64,000 nt of DNA from Diplosphaera chodatii (lineage: Eukaryota > Chlorophyta > Trebouxiophyceae > Prasiolales > Stichococcaceae), in contig JAALGY010000031.1 in NCBI GenBank assembly GCA_032358165.1, positions 930,001 through 994,000 of the forward strand. The letters are read 5' to 3'. Position 1 is the stretch's first letter; every line of letters starts with the position of its first letter. A program made the position numbers and the translations under genes. Shown here piece after piece: positions 22,313-38,415 of the stretch. Below the pieces are notes generated by a model, which was given only the letters and a program-made list of their open reading frames with translations, was not told where the DNA came from and did not search any database.

Positions 22313-25300
22313 ATGGTGCAGGCCAATGGGGTGACGGAGGCGCTGTTGTCGCGTGAGCATGATGAGGAAGCCGGTCCAAGCGGTGCTGATGAAGTCGCCA
22401 AGGTCGGCTGGAAGACGGAGACCGCTTATCTTCTGGGCCTGTCTGCACCAGCAATTGTACAGCTTGCCGCTCAGCAGGGCCTTGTCGTAACAAATCAGGT
22501 GAGCGTGCTGGCATTATCACTCTGCAACCAGGCCTGGCTCTTGGGAAGTGCAGGCGCAGCGTACACAGTGCATGAACGCCGCTGCACTGCAGACCGGTAC
22601 TCGTCGTTCGCGACATGCCCAGCATCCACAACGTGCACAGCATGCAAGCGACCGAGACTTCTTCCTAACCTAGGTGCAAGCTGTTCACGTTGTTTCGACA
22701 TGGTGGTCTGCAAACAACGTCGTGCCGACTGCTGTTGCAGATCATTGTGGGACATGTTGGTGCGGTAGAGCTGGCGGCTGCAGCCATTGGCATCACGTGG
22801 TGCGTCCATCATGAACAGTGCAATTCCTACACCCGCCGCACACTGCGCGATATGTGCAATATTGGCTGCCAGCTCACGATCGCACTGGTGCAAATGCTCC
22901 TGTGCAGGTTCAATCTGCTCTTTTACTTCCTGCTGGGTGTCACCTCGGCGCTTGACACGCTTGGCAGTCAGGTGAGGTGCCGACCGTGACGCTCATTCAG
23001 TCACACTGTTATAGCGTGACACACACCTGACAAGCGGACCCCGTTTCGCAGGCCTTCGGATCAGGGGACCGCGCAGGCGTGATCACATGGTCCGCCTCGG
23101 CGACAGTCGTCATGACGCTCCTGTCAGTGGTCATGAGCGCCGCTTTGTGGTTTGCAGACGCCGTGGCTGTGCACCTGTTTCGGCAACCCGAACATATCGC
23201 CTCGGTAACCTGACATGCAGCATTGGTGCATGCATGCTGATGATGCGAGCTGATCTTGTGAGCTGCATGTTCCGAGCGGCTGATCAAACTGTGTGGTGTA
23301 TGGCGATGCAGATGGTTGGGTTGTACACCAGATGGATGATTCCCGGCCTGCTGCCCTTCATCTGGAGCCTGGTCATCATGAAGGTGGTTCAGGCGAAAGC
23401 TTGCATAGGATATGGGGTCCTGCCGGACGTGCTCAGTTTACATTTGGTGCTGTGGCTTGTGCAGACGCTCCAGGCGCAGACGATCATGTGGCCCCCAGCC
23501 ATTGTCACAGCTATTTCGGCGCTCATCAACATCCCAGTCAACCTGATCCTCATCAGGCTATACGGCTTCACTGGGGCTGCAGCGGCATTCTCAGTCACGC
23601 GTGTCATCATGTTCCTCCTCCTCGTCGGTGGGCACTTCTTTTGCGATGTCCTCTGCCAAATGTTTGGTAGTGAGGTGGATAGTTAAGCAGGGATAGTCGT
23701 GCTGTCACGAGTGAGATGACATGATAGGACAGGCGTAACATGCACACAGTTCGTGTGTGATCCAGGGTATGTGGCCACCTGTGGCACTGGGTGTCTGAGG
23801 ATTGCTGATGATGACGAGGTGGAGGGCGTGGCGGGTGGCACAGACGCGAAACAGGGCACGACGCTGGCGTCGACTGTCAAGGCTGGCCTGACAATTGCCA
23901 CAGTGCGGCAGTTCTGGACGCTGGGGCTGCCCGGCGGGTGCATGATGGCCGCAGACGCCTCCTCCTTTGACGTCACCACCGCGTTTGCCGGCGCCTTAGG
24001 TGCCGCTTCACTATGCTGAGCAGGCTGCATCCTACCTGTCTTGCAGCGCTGTCCCACATGTGATCATGTTTGGCATGCCCCGCAGACTTATCGGTGAGTC
24101 ACCTGGGTCTACTGCCTTGCATTGGTGATCAAGGGTATCATGCTCGTTACAGGCACAGTGGAGCTGGACGCACACACCGCAATGCTCACGCTGTGCGTGT
24201 TCCTGTTCATCAGCTTCCCCTTCGGTGTAGCAACAGCGTCCACAATCCGTGTGGGCAATCTGCTTGGGGCGGGCCTGGGGCAGCAGGTGGGCTGCTCAGC
24301 ACCTGCTGTCTGTGTCGTGCTGCGTGTCCTCACCAACAATGACAATCGACAAAACACTCCTACTTTGCATGAACACCCTTGCCCATTCCATAGACAAAGC
24401 AAGTGCTATACACAATCAAGCCTCACCTACACCTCACTGCGTCCAGGCCAAGCTGTCAGGCATCGTCTGCGTAGTCATTGGTGAGCATGCTGCAAGCCAG
24501 TTGTGATGTGCGCGGTTCGATGCTGCGTAACCTGCGCAAGCTCCATTTGATAAAGTGAAATGCAACCTATCATGCTGCATCTGCAGGCACTGGCTTCCTG
24601 ACAGTTGCTGGCCTGTGCATCTGGGTGTTCCGTGATACGCTTGGTGCGATGCTGCTTGCGCTGATGACCCTTGCCTCGCATCATGTCGCTAAGCACACCA
24701 CCGGAGGTCTTGTGGCAAACTGAATGGGGGCAAATATTCGTTTATACAGTTTCAGCTAAAGGATCACTGGCCGTCCGCCGCAGGCTACCTGTTCGTGGAT
24801 GATGTGGAGGTGGTCCGCATGGTGGCAGCCATCTGCCCCATCGCGGCGCTGTACCAGTTCCCAGACGGCATCCTGGGCTGCATCGGCGGCGTGCTCCGGG
24901 GCATGGGTCGACAGGCTTACCTGATGGCCTTCAATCTCATCGGTGGGTTCGACCGGCCTGTCCTCCGCATGCCCTGGCATGTTTGACGAGTAGTGCGGGC
25001 AAGGTGTCGAACCGGCATTCATGCAGCGTGTTGATTAGTGCCCTGTTTGATGCCGTATGGCCACTGCTGTGCAGGATTCTGGGGTTTTGGAGTGGTGCGC
25101 ATCTGTGCACTTACCGACCTGTGCTGCTTGCTGTGTGCGTGTGGCATCCGAGCTGATGACAGATTGTCACCCTGTCGTAATCCCGAATGATGCATGCATA
25201 GGTGCTGGGGTACACCATGGCCTTCGTTTTCGACTACGGTTTGGTCGGCTTGTGGTGTGGCATCCTCACTGGTGTCAATGTCACAGGTGTGCAAAACACA

Positions 25301-26024
25301 ACACAACTTGATCAGCTGGTCCCATCTGCTGTGCAGCATGTGGTCACCTGGTACGAAGCAGCCCAAGCATCCGTTTGTACTTTGTTGCTTCCGCCTTGAC
25401 GATCGTGCATGCTCACTGCAGCGGTGCTGTGCGTCATCACAATGCTGCGAGTGGATTGGGACAAGGAGGCACTGAAGGCAAAGGAACGGCTGCAGGTGAT
25501 CCTGGCGAGTGCTTACAAGCTATTGCTGCATGCCTGCATACACGGAACCTAGCTGCCTTAGATATGTAGACTGGTTGTCGTTACCGGCAGATTCCTTTCC
25601 CGGTTGTCCATACACATCTGCAGATGCAGATGTGCACACAGTTGGTTGCAGTCTCACCGATGAGCGATGTGCTGACGCAGGTCATTGAGCAGCTTGATGC
25701 CGCCGGAGACTTGCCGGAGGTTGCTGACGCGCTGGGTGCTTCAGCGCTGAGCCTGACAGACCGCCAGAAGCGGGTGCGCATGGACCGCAAGACATCTGCA
25801 CCAATGGTCCTACGGTGTGCTGTCGCCTGTGTGTGCCTCCCATACCTCCCATACGTCCCTACAAACCCTGTTTGTCTGCCTGGCGTGCACAGGGTGTGCG
25901 GGAGTATGCGCGCCAGCGGTCCATGGTGACGGCAGCACTGCCGGTGGAGCGCTCTGCCTCCATCCACCGTACGCCCTCCATATCAACGAGCTACACTGAC
26001 AACAACACCATCTCTCAGGTGTGA
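22313..26024 (+). CDS. MATE family multidrug/toxin efflux transporter
   Basis: A polytopic antiporter of the MATE family; plant members export flavonoids, citrate or xenobiotics using an H+ or Na+ gradient. The start at 22313 (MVQANGVTEALLSREHDEE) gives a short acidic cytosolic tail, then TM1 (YLLGLSAPAIVQLAAQQGLV). Phase-consistent exons add IIVGHVGAVELAAAAIGIT, LLFYFLLGVTSALDTLGSQ followed by AFGSGD (the MATE Q-A-(F/Y)-G-A/S-G motif), MVGLYTRWMIPGLLPFIW, and TIMWPPAIVTAISALINIPV. The second half has QFWTLGLPGGCMMAADASSF, FPFGVATASTIRVGNLLGAG, ICPIAALYQFPDGILGCIGG and DYGLVGLWCGILTGVNVTG. An acidic loop (DDDEVEGVAGGTDAKQ) separates the halves. After TM12 (AVLCVITMLRVDWDKEA) there is a long cytosolic tail of about 100 residues, ending SYTDNNTISQV at 26024. 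Twelve helices are expected. The substrate cannot be told. Confidence 0.88.
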
Positions 26025-26613
26025 TCTGTCAAGGCGGGTGACTGCGATACGGGTTTCTGATCACCCTCGAGTGCCTGCCCGTTTCAGCTGGGCAGGACGA
26101 GCCAGAGTGCCCACTTGAGGAGGGCACAGGGCGGTGTAGGAGGCCTGTTTCCTGGTGAAAACCAGTGGGAACTGTCAGTGATCACATGTCATGTGTGCTG
26201 TGAGCAGGTGCTCACTGGCAGCACATACGGAAGCATGCGTCTGCGGGATCCAATGTCAGCAGCGTTTGCCGGGCGTGGCTGACGTACGCTTGTGCCAGGC
26301 CCACAAACAGGAATGCATCTTGTGCAAATGTGTGTGTTACTGTGCGAGAAGCCCGGATCAGTCGTGCTCGAGAGCTTGATGTGCCCCTTCGTTGCTTGAT
26401 TGTATGTCATGCCCATGGTGGTGGCCACAGCAACCTCTGGTACTTTGCATGTAGCGCAAAGTTTGTTCATGGTTCGTGCCATTCTCAGTCCACTCAGTTT
26501 CGTCTTGAAATGATGCTTGCCTCCCTTCTGCGATCAATGCTGTACCTTTGTAACTGTACAGACCAGTGTGCGATGACGGCATGTTGTACAAACCAGGCAC
26601 TGCAACAGTTGAG
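26025..26613. other. Convergent 3' intergenic region
   Basis: The stretch lies between the MATE stop and the AlkB-PHD stop. No convincing exon is seen on either strand. A plus-strand TGTAA at 26549-26553 could serve the MATE transcript but is 525 nt from its stop. Confidence 0.4.
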
Positions 26614-30399
<3,786 letters not shown>

Positions 30400-30508
30400 C
30401 TGCACTGACATGCAACGCACCCAGGAGATGGGATCAGTTGACAGTGCACAGCAGTCCGATGTGTGAACGTGGGAGCATGCAGCTGTTGCTAGAGCGCAGG
30501 GTCTGCAC

Positions 30509-33500
30509 CTGCTTGGAGGCTGCAACGAGCTCGAATGTGAAGCAGTCACGTGTGCCTATGAAGTACAGTGGCCACGGGAACTGCCGAGCTGCCGAGCGCT
30601 CTGCCGGTGATGCTGACAGCGTACATACAGCTGCCACCGCCACTGCTTCTGCCTCACTGATGGGCGGGTGCGGAGCCGATAGAGCAGCTGCGGAGGTGGC
30701 CCCAGTGGCGGCTGCTGGACCCACGGCTGCTCCAGGCACCGGCTGCTGCACAGCAGCGGCTGCCCTGTGCAGGGTGACAGCTGCATACGCAGTGGCCGAT
30801 GTTGTACCACCTCTGCTCATATTCAGCTCCAGAGGTCCCGATTTGCCATGCGGCTGGCAGGCTTCTGCACCGGGTAATGGTGCAACATGCGGGCGCCTTG
30901 GCTCAAGTTTCTGCGGCGTCTGGGGCGCCGGTGGCTCGTCTTGCTGGCCTGCCTGGTGCTGGACAGCCTTCGTTGCTGGTGCTGCAAGGCCTGCCGGCTG
31001 AGCGCCAGATCCTGCCTCTGCTGTCGCATGCTCTGCTGAGTCTGCACCGCTGCTCCAGCATTGTATGAGCTTCTCGTCTCTCACAAGTCCCGCAGCTGCG
31101 CTGGCAGCATCTGGGATCTGCATGCCGTTTGTTGACAGCTGCACAGGCGTAATGACCGCTGTGTTTTTGCACTGCACTGTGGCGAGTGCTGCCGTGCTAT
31201 CGTGCGGCCCAGCAGGGCTAAGCAACTTGACTTTCGTGGATGCCTGAAGGGACTCAGCGAACGCCAGCAGCCCGGCACGATTGCTGACTGCCACCAGCTC
31301 AGTCAGGCGCCTCTCCAGGCCGCAGACGGCGCTGTACAGTGTGTCGCGCTGGTCGCTGCATCGCAATGCAAGCACTTGAGCAAGGCAGGCCAATTCGCAT
31401 GGACAGGCATACATGGTACGGCACTGCCCTGTCACCCTGGAACAGGGTATCGTTTGCGCAAGTGTTGAATGCAGCAGTGCACCTCGGCATGGATTCCCAA
31501 ACATCCGCTTGCACGATCAACTCCAGTCGGCATGACAGGCTGTAAAGCTTCACGTCGGGTAGCCGAGATGCAGCCAAACGCTCTGCTGACACAGCCAGCC
31601 TGCAGCAAATGCGCTCTGTGAGTCAGTCGAGACAGTGCCTGCGTCAGCTCCTCTTACGCACGTCTCAGCCTATGATGGCATGCAGGCAGACTACAGCTTA
31701 CACATTAAGAACCAACACCACCTTGCTGTGCAAGTTCAAGACGTGAAATGCGCACTTTGATGATCTCGTTGGTACAGGCGCGTATGCAGTGGCATCCCTG
31801 TCCAGTCCCTCCTTGCCTTTGTCACAATCGCCACTGGTCACTGCTGCACACGAGATGTGCCCAGTGTCTGTCACAGCGGCCGCATTGCTCACTCTCTCAA
31901 GGATGCTGTTCAGGCAACCGCGCACCTCCATGGCCGCTGGATCACCTGCAAAGCATGGCGCCCCTCGACTGTCAGCACAGCAGCCACTGCGGTACATGTC
32001 AACATCTCGCCATGGTGCTCAGTCAGATATACAGAGACGCATTTTACCCTCTGCACCTACTTGACAGGAGCAGCTCTCTGCTTGGCATGCCTGCCGGCTG
32101 GCCTGTGGTGGGAGCAGCAGCAACACACATCATTTACAAAGCAGCACACAGCATCTAGAGGACTGCAGCACTGTCATCTGATAGGCAGCAGCTGGTTTGC
32201 CCGGTTCACCTGACAGCCGGCGCGCGAAGCACCGCGCTGGGTAAGTGCCGCCTATGCCCTTCTTGCAGCTGACACATAGCTGCATGGTGCTGCCAGACAC
32301 CGAACTGCACGCAGAGATACGATCAGGCATGACTCATGTGCGAATAGACCATCAAATCCCATGATACTCATGCTGATGCTTGTCAAGTTCCTGGGCATGC
32401 TGCTGTGCACCTCGCACCTGACGAGGGCATCAACAGCAGAAGCAGGTGTCATTGCTGCTGTTGCAGCCTGGAATGCTGGGGGTGCAGCTGCCGGAACACT
32501 TGCCAGGCACGGCAGCAGGGTGCCGTCCTGAGTGAGCTTGTAGTGCAGCACTGCAAAGGTGCAGCTTGTCAGGTGCTTTCTCAAAGCTGCGGCACCGCTG
32601 AGGACACTCACGGCACCGTTGTGCCGTGCAATGACACTGGACCGCCCGCTTGGACGCAGCAAGTACTCCTTCTGGCTGCTCTCATCCAGCGACGACGAGA
32701 ATATGACTGTGGTCGCCGCCTGCACAAGCATCAGCATGTCAAGAGCCTGGTCAGACTGCCGGGTTGTCGTGGCCCCACCCCTCATCACAGTCACAGCTGT
32801 TGCTTCACCTCGGTGAGCAGCTGCTGTGTGATTGTATCGGCGCATGTGCTGCCGATGTTCTGCAACCCCGGCGGCCGAAAGGTCAAGTGTGGCAGCCGTG
32901 CTGTCCCGGGCGCCGCGCCCTTCTGTTGGCTGGCAGACGCCCGTACGTAAGACACGGATGCCGTCGATCGGACCTGTGGTGTGAGGTCAGTTGCAAGCAT
33001 CTGAACTGTCAGCAATCATGACGGCTTTGATCATGGCCTAGTGCATCGTACAGGCCGGACGGGTGCACAGCTGGGCATCCACTCACCTGCTCTGCCTGCT
33101 GTGGCGCGGGGCCATTCAGGCGTTGCACCAGGGTGGACAGGGTGCGCTGTAGGGTGTCCCTATCCATCTGTTTTGCAGCCTCTTGACCGTCACGCTGCCG
33201 GGTTTGCAAGTCTTGAACCTGCATCAAGCTCTCCACCGGTGCCGCTGCTGCACTGCCATCATGATACAGGATTGTGGGTGCGCGCACGACCTGCTTGCAA
33301 TGATACGTGACAAAGTGCTGGAGCCATTACCGTCGGCTCGGATCGCGCAATGCTCAACAAAGTAGACTTCCGTAGGTGTAGGATGTACGTCAAAAGAACG
33401 CTCCTCTGCGTGTTGTCACACATGCATGCGGTAGCAGGTGGAAGGAGCGCACCATCGTTGTCCATCTCCTGGCCGTTGCTCTGTATAGTTTTATGCTGAG

Positions 33501-33600
33501 CCTCCGCCTGAAACAATCGCTGTAGGCGAACTTGGACAAACGCGTTATCTTCTACCCGCGGGTTACAGACTAGCAGGTAGGCATCCCGGTGTTACGATGC
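30509..33600 (-). CDS. Unrecognised exon chain, probable 5' part of the AlkB-PHD gene
   Basis: Several minus-strand stretches are clearly coding but match no family I know. Near 33480-33590, NPRVEDNAFVQVRLQRLFQA then EAQHKTIQSNGQEMDNDG. Near 33089-33220, a Gln-rich helix (DLQTRQRDGQEAAKQMDRDT). Near 32815-32972, VRSTASVSYVRASASQQKG and LPHLTFRPPGLQNIG. Near 32400-32720, SSSLDESSQKEYLLRPSGRS then ALRKHLTSCTFAVLHYKLTQ. Near 31740-31780, NEIIKVRISRLELAQQ. Near 31450-31600, LPDVKLYSLSCRLELIVQAD. Last is an exon of about 860 bp that runs from coiled-coil-like ERRLTELVAVSNRAGLLAF through an Ala/Pro-rich stretch to YFIGTRDCFTFELVAASKQ. It ends at donor 30509 in phase 0, matching the AlkB exon at 30399, so a single gene is possible. 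If that donor is unused the frame stops at 30434, which would make it a separate gene. The start is not identified. Confidence 0.5.
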
Positions 33601-34320
33601 CCTCACAGGGTGTGACCCTGGCGCAGTGCAAACCGCTGATGTCAGTCGAAAGGCATCTTTAGATATTCATGGATCTTGGTCGTCGAACATACATTGCACT
33701 GGCCTGTGTGTGACGCCTGCATTCATCGTCAGGCAGGCAAGTTCTCCGATACTCTCGTGACCCCGCCCTTGGGTGAGATCAGATCACAAGGTGTTGCCGA
33801 CAAGGGGGTTGAGCAGCTGTTTATGTCTGCCCCTTAGACCTGCCATCGACGGCCGCGGGCATTCAGACAGCTGTGGCGCCTCACCAAAGCCTGCTGATCC
33901 ACCCGGGGTTTGCACACAGCAGATGAGACTGCAGCATCGGGGTTCAGCCGCAGTGACAACGTCGAGGTCAGCTTGTGCGCTGGGGGTCAGTAGCACTGTA
34001 GATCTATAGCTTGCCGTGGCAGGGGCGTAGGCTAACAACAGCACCCTGACGGCTGCGTGGTGAGTTGCATACGTGCATCTCATGCGTTCACTCTTGTGTA
34101 CATGTTGAACGACTGGTCGGTTGCGGCGTGAGCTGCATCCATTGCTCCACGCACGCTCATGCATGTGTCGCTTCGACTTGCGGCTTGAGTGGCCAGCAGC
34201 GCCAGCGGCCGTAAGCACAGAAGTGCATTGCATTTCAGCCATCAGATCTGGTAAACCGACGGCGTCGGCGGGTTGTGTGCGCATGTACCAACACAACCTG
34301 TTCTTCAAGTGCAGACCAAC
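33601..34320. other. Divergent intergenic region upstream of the GH5 gene
   Basis: This lies between the upstream end of the unrecognised minus-strand exon chain and the GH5 start. It should hold the GH5 promoter and possibly the unseen first exon(s) of the minus-strand gene. A minus-strand frame at 33784-33990 (QLSECPRPSMAGLRGRHKQ) is a weak candidate for such an exon. Confidence 0.3.
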
Positions 34321-37300
34321 ATGGCATGCTCGCGGGGCCTGACGGCGACAGCAGCAGCATGCTTGCTCGCCATGCTGCTGACAGCAGCAACAGCAGCTGC
34401 GAAACCACAGCACCGCGGCTTCATCAGGATGCAGGACGGCAAGTTTGTAGACCAGGAGTGCCGCGAGTTCAATTTTGTGGGCGCCAATGCGTGAGTATTT
34501 TGCTGCACCCTGCCTGCTCAAGGCTCCTGGTCTGTTGTCACATAATGCATTTCGGCGTCTCAGGCTCATGTTCAGGGCCTTCATCTCGGATCGGGGACCT
34601 GCTGCAGCACCTACCGACTGCCCACGCTGCCTTCCACAGGTGGCGGTGGGTGCAGTTTGCTGCAGGCACGTACCCTCTGTCAACGCCCGGCAACCCGCTG
34701 GAAAGCACCGACTATCTGAATGAGGACGGCAAGAAGATCAATCCGGTCCTGTGGGCGATTAAGCAGCTGAAGAAGAGCGGCGTAACGGTTGTGCGCTTCT
34801 TTGGCGGCGGCGTGACTACAGACTTTCAGATGATCAAGACGCCGGGTACTGCTGGCGCAAACGGGAAGACGTGGCCCAACGGTACGTGCTGCAGCCGCTG
34901 TTGGCGGCATGCGCCGGCTCCGCACCCCAGTCATTTGTCAGCAACTGGGTAGGCCGTGGTGCGGAAATGCAGCCAAGTCACTATGATGTTTGATTCGCAG
35001 GCAAGATGAACTGGGATGCGGTTGATGGCCTGGACAAGATTGTCGGCTGGTGCCGTGCGCATGGCATCAAGATCATCATCTCCTTCCTGGACAATTGGTC
35101 CCCTGTTGACTCGAAGCCTGCGGTGAGGCTTTGCAGGGTGCATGGTGGTTGAGGGTCTACAGCTAACTGCCCAGCTCTGCCATGCAATGACAATGGGACT
35201 GTGCTCAAGAGCATGTGCTATCGACCTGCAGCTTGTGTATGCGGCCGGCAATGCCACGGGCCAGGGGCTTGCACTGGATGATTTCTACTCAAACGAGCTG
35301 GTCAAGAACTACTACAAGAACCATGTCAGCTTCATCCTCAACCACGTCAACAAATACACCGGCCTCCAATTCAAGGTGTCACCTTGTCCGCTTCACTGCA
35401 GCAGATGTTGTCTCTGTGGTGACTGTCAGCCAGGCAAATTCGTGCTGAGCATGCCTGCGGGTGCTCAAATCAGGCGGACCCGACCATCCTGGGCTACAAC
35501 CTGCTCAACGAGCCGCGCTGCAACTGTCAGCCTACAGTCATTGACCAGTCTACGGGCTTTGCGACCGAGGATGGCGATACTGACTGCGCCAACATCAAGA
35601 CATGCTTCACCAACGTTCAGGCATGTGCCTTTGGTCACAAGCAGAAGTGATTGTGATGACAGCGTGTTCACTGTGTAGTTCAAGCTTGTGTATGTATGAC
35701 TGGGCATCGTCTTACAATAGCAGTGCACGTGCAAAGGGTCCAGCGCTTGTGCTTAGCCTATGCTGTATACGGCTACGCAGGCATGGGTGAAGGAGATGGC
35801 CGGCTTTGTGAAGAGCATTGCCCCGAACCAGCTGATTGGCCTTGGGGATGAAGGCTTTGCCACCTTCATCAACAATGCCGACTCGAGCTCACTGGTGGAC
35901 ACCAACCCAGGTGCACCGCTGCCACCCAGTGCATCCTGCAATCCATTGATAACCGATTTCAATGGAAACTGCTCACCATCTCCACAACTGCGGCGGCCTC
36001 AGGCGAAGACATGGTATATCTGCATTTTGCAGTCATGTGTTACTTGGCGCCTTGCTGACAAAGTCTGTGTTCTGTGAAGGCACCTGGTCGCCCATCACTG
36101 GCGACTCGTTCAGCCTGCAGAGCACCCGCGGCATTGACTACTGCTCCACCCACATGTGGGTGGACGACTGGGCCGTTGCACCGGTGAGACCCCACCCCGG
36201 CAGCAGTGTGATCTTGTATTGCAGCAGTCTGCACATCCCAGAATTGTCGCTGCACTGTTGCGCCGCAACCCGCACCCTTTGGTTGGCCTGCACTGTGTTG
36301 CAGTCTGTCACAATTCGGCTGCTGATGCTTGCTTGGGACTGCAGGCGCTGCCGCCGCCATATGAGTCCGACTCGTCATCCAGCGCGGCGCCAGCAAACCC
36401 AGCCGACTTTGGCTTCCACAGGTGTGCTTCGAGCTGTGCTTTCAGCCACAGCTGAGCCAGACATTCGATTCCTCGTGGCGTCACTTCTGGCTCCTAGTCC
36501 TGTGGCCATGAACATCCACCGTATCACTGACATGTAATAAAACCAAGGCACCTGCATAGACAGTGCCCGTTGGGTGTGGCCAAGTTGTCACAAGTGTGCA
36601 GTGCTTCGTGGGCACCCAGCGTCAGCGCTTCACATGCAGGCGGTGGCTGGCGGCTCGCGCGGCACAGGCAGCATCGTACGGAAAGCCGTTCGTTATTGAG
36701 GAGTTCGGCAAGTACATTCCGCGGCCAGCGACCAGCGACGAGGATATCAAGCGCATCAGGGACCCCTGGTTCGAGGATGTGTTCAGCATTGTGGACGGCA
36801 GCATCAAGTCTGGTGGACCCATCCACGGTGAACATACCAGTGTGATGGCTGCCCATGCTTTCTGCTGCTGCACTGAGTCTGCCTGCATACGCACCTGTAT
36901 CGTTTGCTTTCCCAGAAGCCAGGGGCAGTGATTGAGCATCCTGCAGGCCGGAAGTGCATTGTGACTGCATGCTGACCTGCTGTGTACATGCGACGCAGGT
37001 GTCATCATGTGGAAGGTGGGTCAGCAGCAACAGGAGCTCCAAGCAGTCCTCAAGACATCGAAGTTGTCCTGCTGAGTGCAACTGTGACGTGCGACATGCG
37101 CCTTGGTGGTGCCAGGCACATGCTGTTGCAGCCTTGTCCGATGTCTGTGGTGCCAATGCTGCAGTACGGCGTGAGCCCCTACCACAACAACACCGACAAA
37201 AACTGGATCACGGTCAAGGACTCCACCTGGACCGACATCATCCAGCCGCTGGCCAAGACGCTGTCCAAGGACAAGGGCACCGTCCGCAACTGCCGGCCAG

Positions 37301-38415
37301 GTGCTCTGCCCTTCCATCCTTGACGAAGAAGCTGGGTTTGCCCTCCCTGAAAACCCTTGCATGCTTGCTGCTGTGGGCGAACAGCTCAGTGCAGGGCCCC
37401 ATGGCACCTTTGATCCACTTATGCAAGGGTTGGGCAGTCATCTTTGGAACATGACGATGCTTGCTGACAACTGACTGCTGCTGGGCACTCGTGTTGCAGC
37501 CACTGGAAAGGCGCAGCTGCAGGGCCGCGGCGTGTCGCGGCCCACAGCGTCCGCCGCCACCGGCAGCGTGACCGTGAAAGCCAACATCGTCTACCAGCAC
37601 AACAGGAAGCTGCGCGGTGAGCTGTCTGCTTTTAGCTGCACGCCATCCCTGTGTCAGAAACAGCGGGTATGCACAAAAACTCGTCGTGCATCTGCATCTG
37701 CATGGTGAGTGGTCGGCACGGAACCCTCGCTTCAACTGCCGCACACACCTCCAGGGGCCGGCGAGGGCGACACGGAGCTGTGGAACTATGTGTCCTACGG
37801 CAACGACATGGCAGCGGTCGACGACGGCGAGGCCATCAAGGGCCTGCCCGACATCACCGGGGTGCGCAGCCTGCCCTGCCGGCACCACAATTGGCAGTTG
37901 GTGGGGGTCCTGTGCCTTCTGCCGAGGCTGCCGCGCCCGACGCACAGACCAACTGCATGCTGGTTCATGAGTCTCTGACAAGCAATTCTTATCTTTCAGC
38001 AGACGTCAAGGTTCGTCTCAATGACGCATGTGCATTGGTGTGCAGGTGCAGCGGGGTCCAAAGCGCTGTGCGCGCGCATGCGGCCTCAACGCCGAGTGCA
38101 CAGCCTTCCACTACAACAAGGTGCTTGCCCGCGCAGCGGTTCTGGCCGCCCTCAGCAAAAGATCCCAGAACTGCAGCTCCTCATGGCAACTTTCTGTTAG
38201 CATTCTGCATTCAAGCACAACAGGCGCGGCACTCCTGTCCAGTGGTGGTGTTTGCCTGGGTGCACGTGCGTTGTCAGACACCTCCTGACAGCCTGCTGAC
38301 GCGACCTCTGCAGGAGCTGGGGCGGTGCCAGCTGCGCAAAAACGTCAAGCCAGCCTACGGCTTTGATGCCGACGGCTGGCAGACGTTCTGGCAGGAGGAC
38401 CTGTTCGAGGATTGA
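34321..38415 (+). CDS. Secreted GH5 beta-mannanase-like glycoside hydrolase with C-terminal PAN/apple-like segment
   Basis: A signal peptide (MACSRGLTATAAACLLAMLL, then TAATAAAKP) precedes FIRMQDGKFVDQECREFNFV, the usual GH5 opening. Later exons give KSGVTVVRFFGGG, CRAHGIKIIISFLDNWSPV and NYYKNHVSFILNHVNKYTGL. The acid/base Glu lies in ILGYNLLNEPRCNCQ (about residue 235), then LIGLGDEGF, GIDYCSTHMWVDDWA, and the nucleophile Glu in KPFVIEEFGKY (about residue 395, near 36700). The NEP and (I/V)xEFG motifs and the overall order match GH5 endo-1,4-beta-mannosidases (GH5_7-like). After the barrel (YGVSPYHNNTDKNW) come linker exons and a Cys-containing tail, KRCARACGLNAECTAFHYN and LGRCQLRKN, like a PAN/apple module that binds carbohydrate or protein. 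It ends FWQEDLFED at 38415. About 15 exons are present. The likely substrate is mannan in the alga's own wall or outside it; cellulase activity is less likely. Confidence 0.87.

Noticed and set aside
30434..30508. Stop at 30434 as the certain end of the upstream orphan gene
   Set aside because: A donor at 30509 in the correct phase precedes it, so the stop may be intronic. It is treated as unresolved instead.
33784..34683. Minus-strand frame of 299 codons overlapping the GH5 start
   Set aside because: Most of it is antisense to GH5 exons 1-2 and their intron. Only its last ~70 codons could be a 5' exon of the minus-strand gene, and that is noted as weak.
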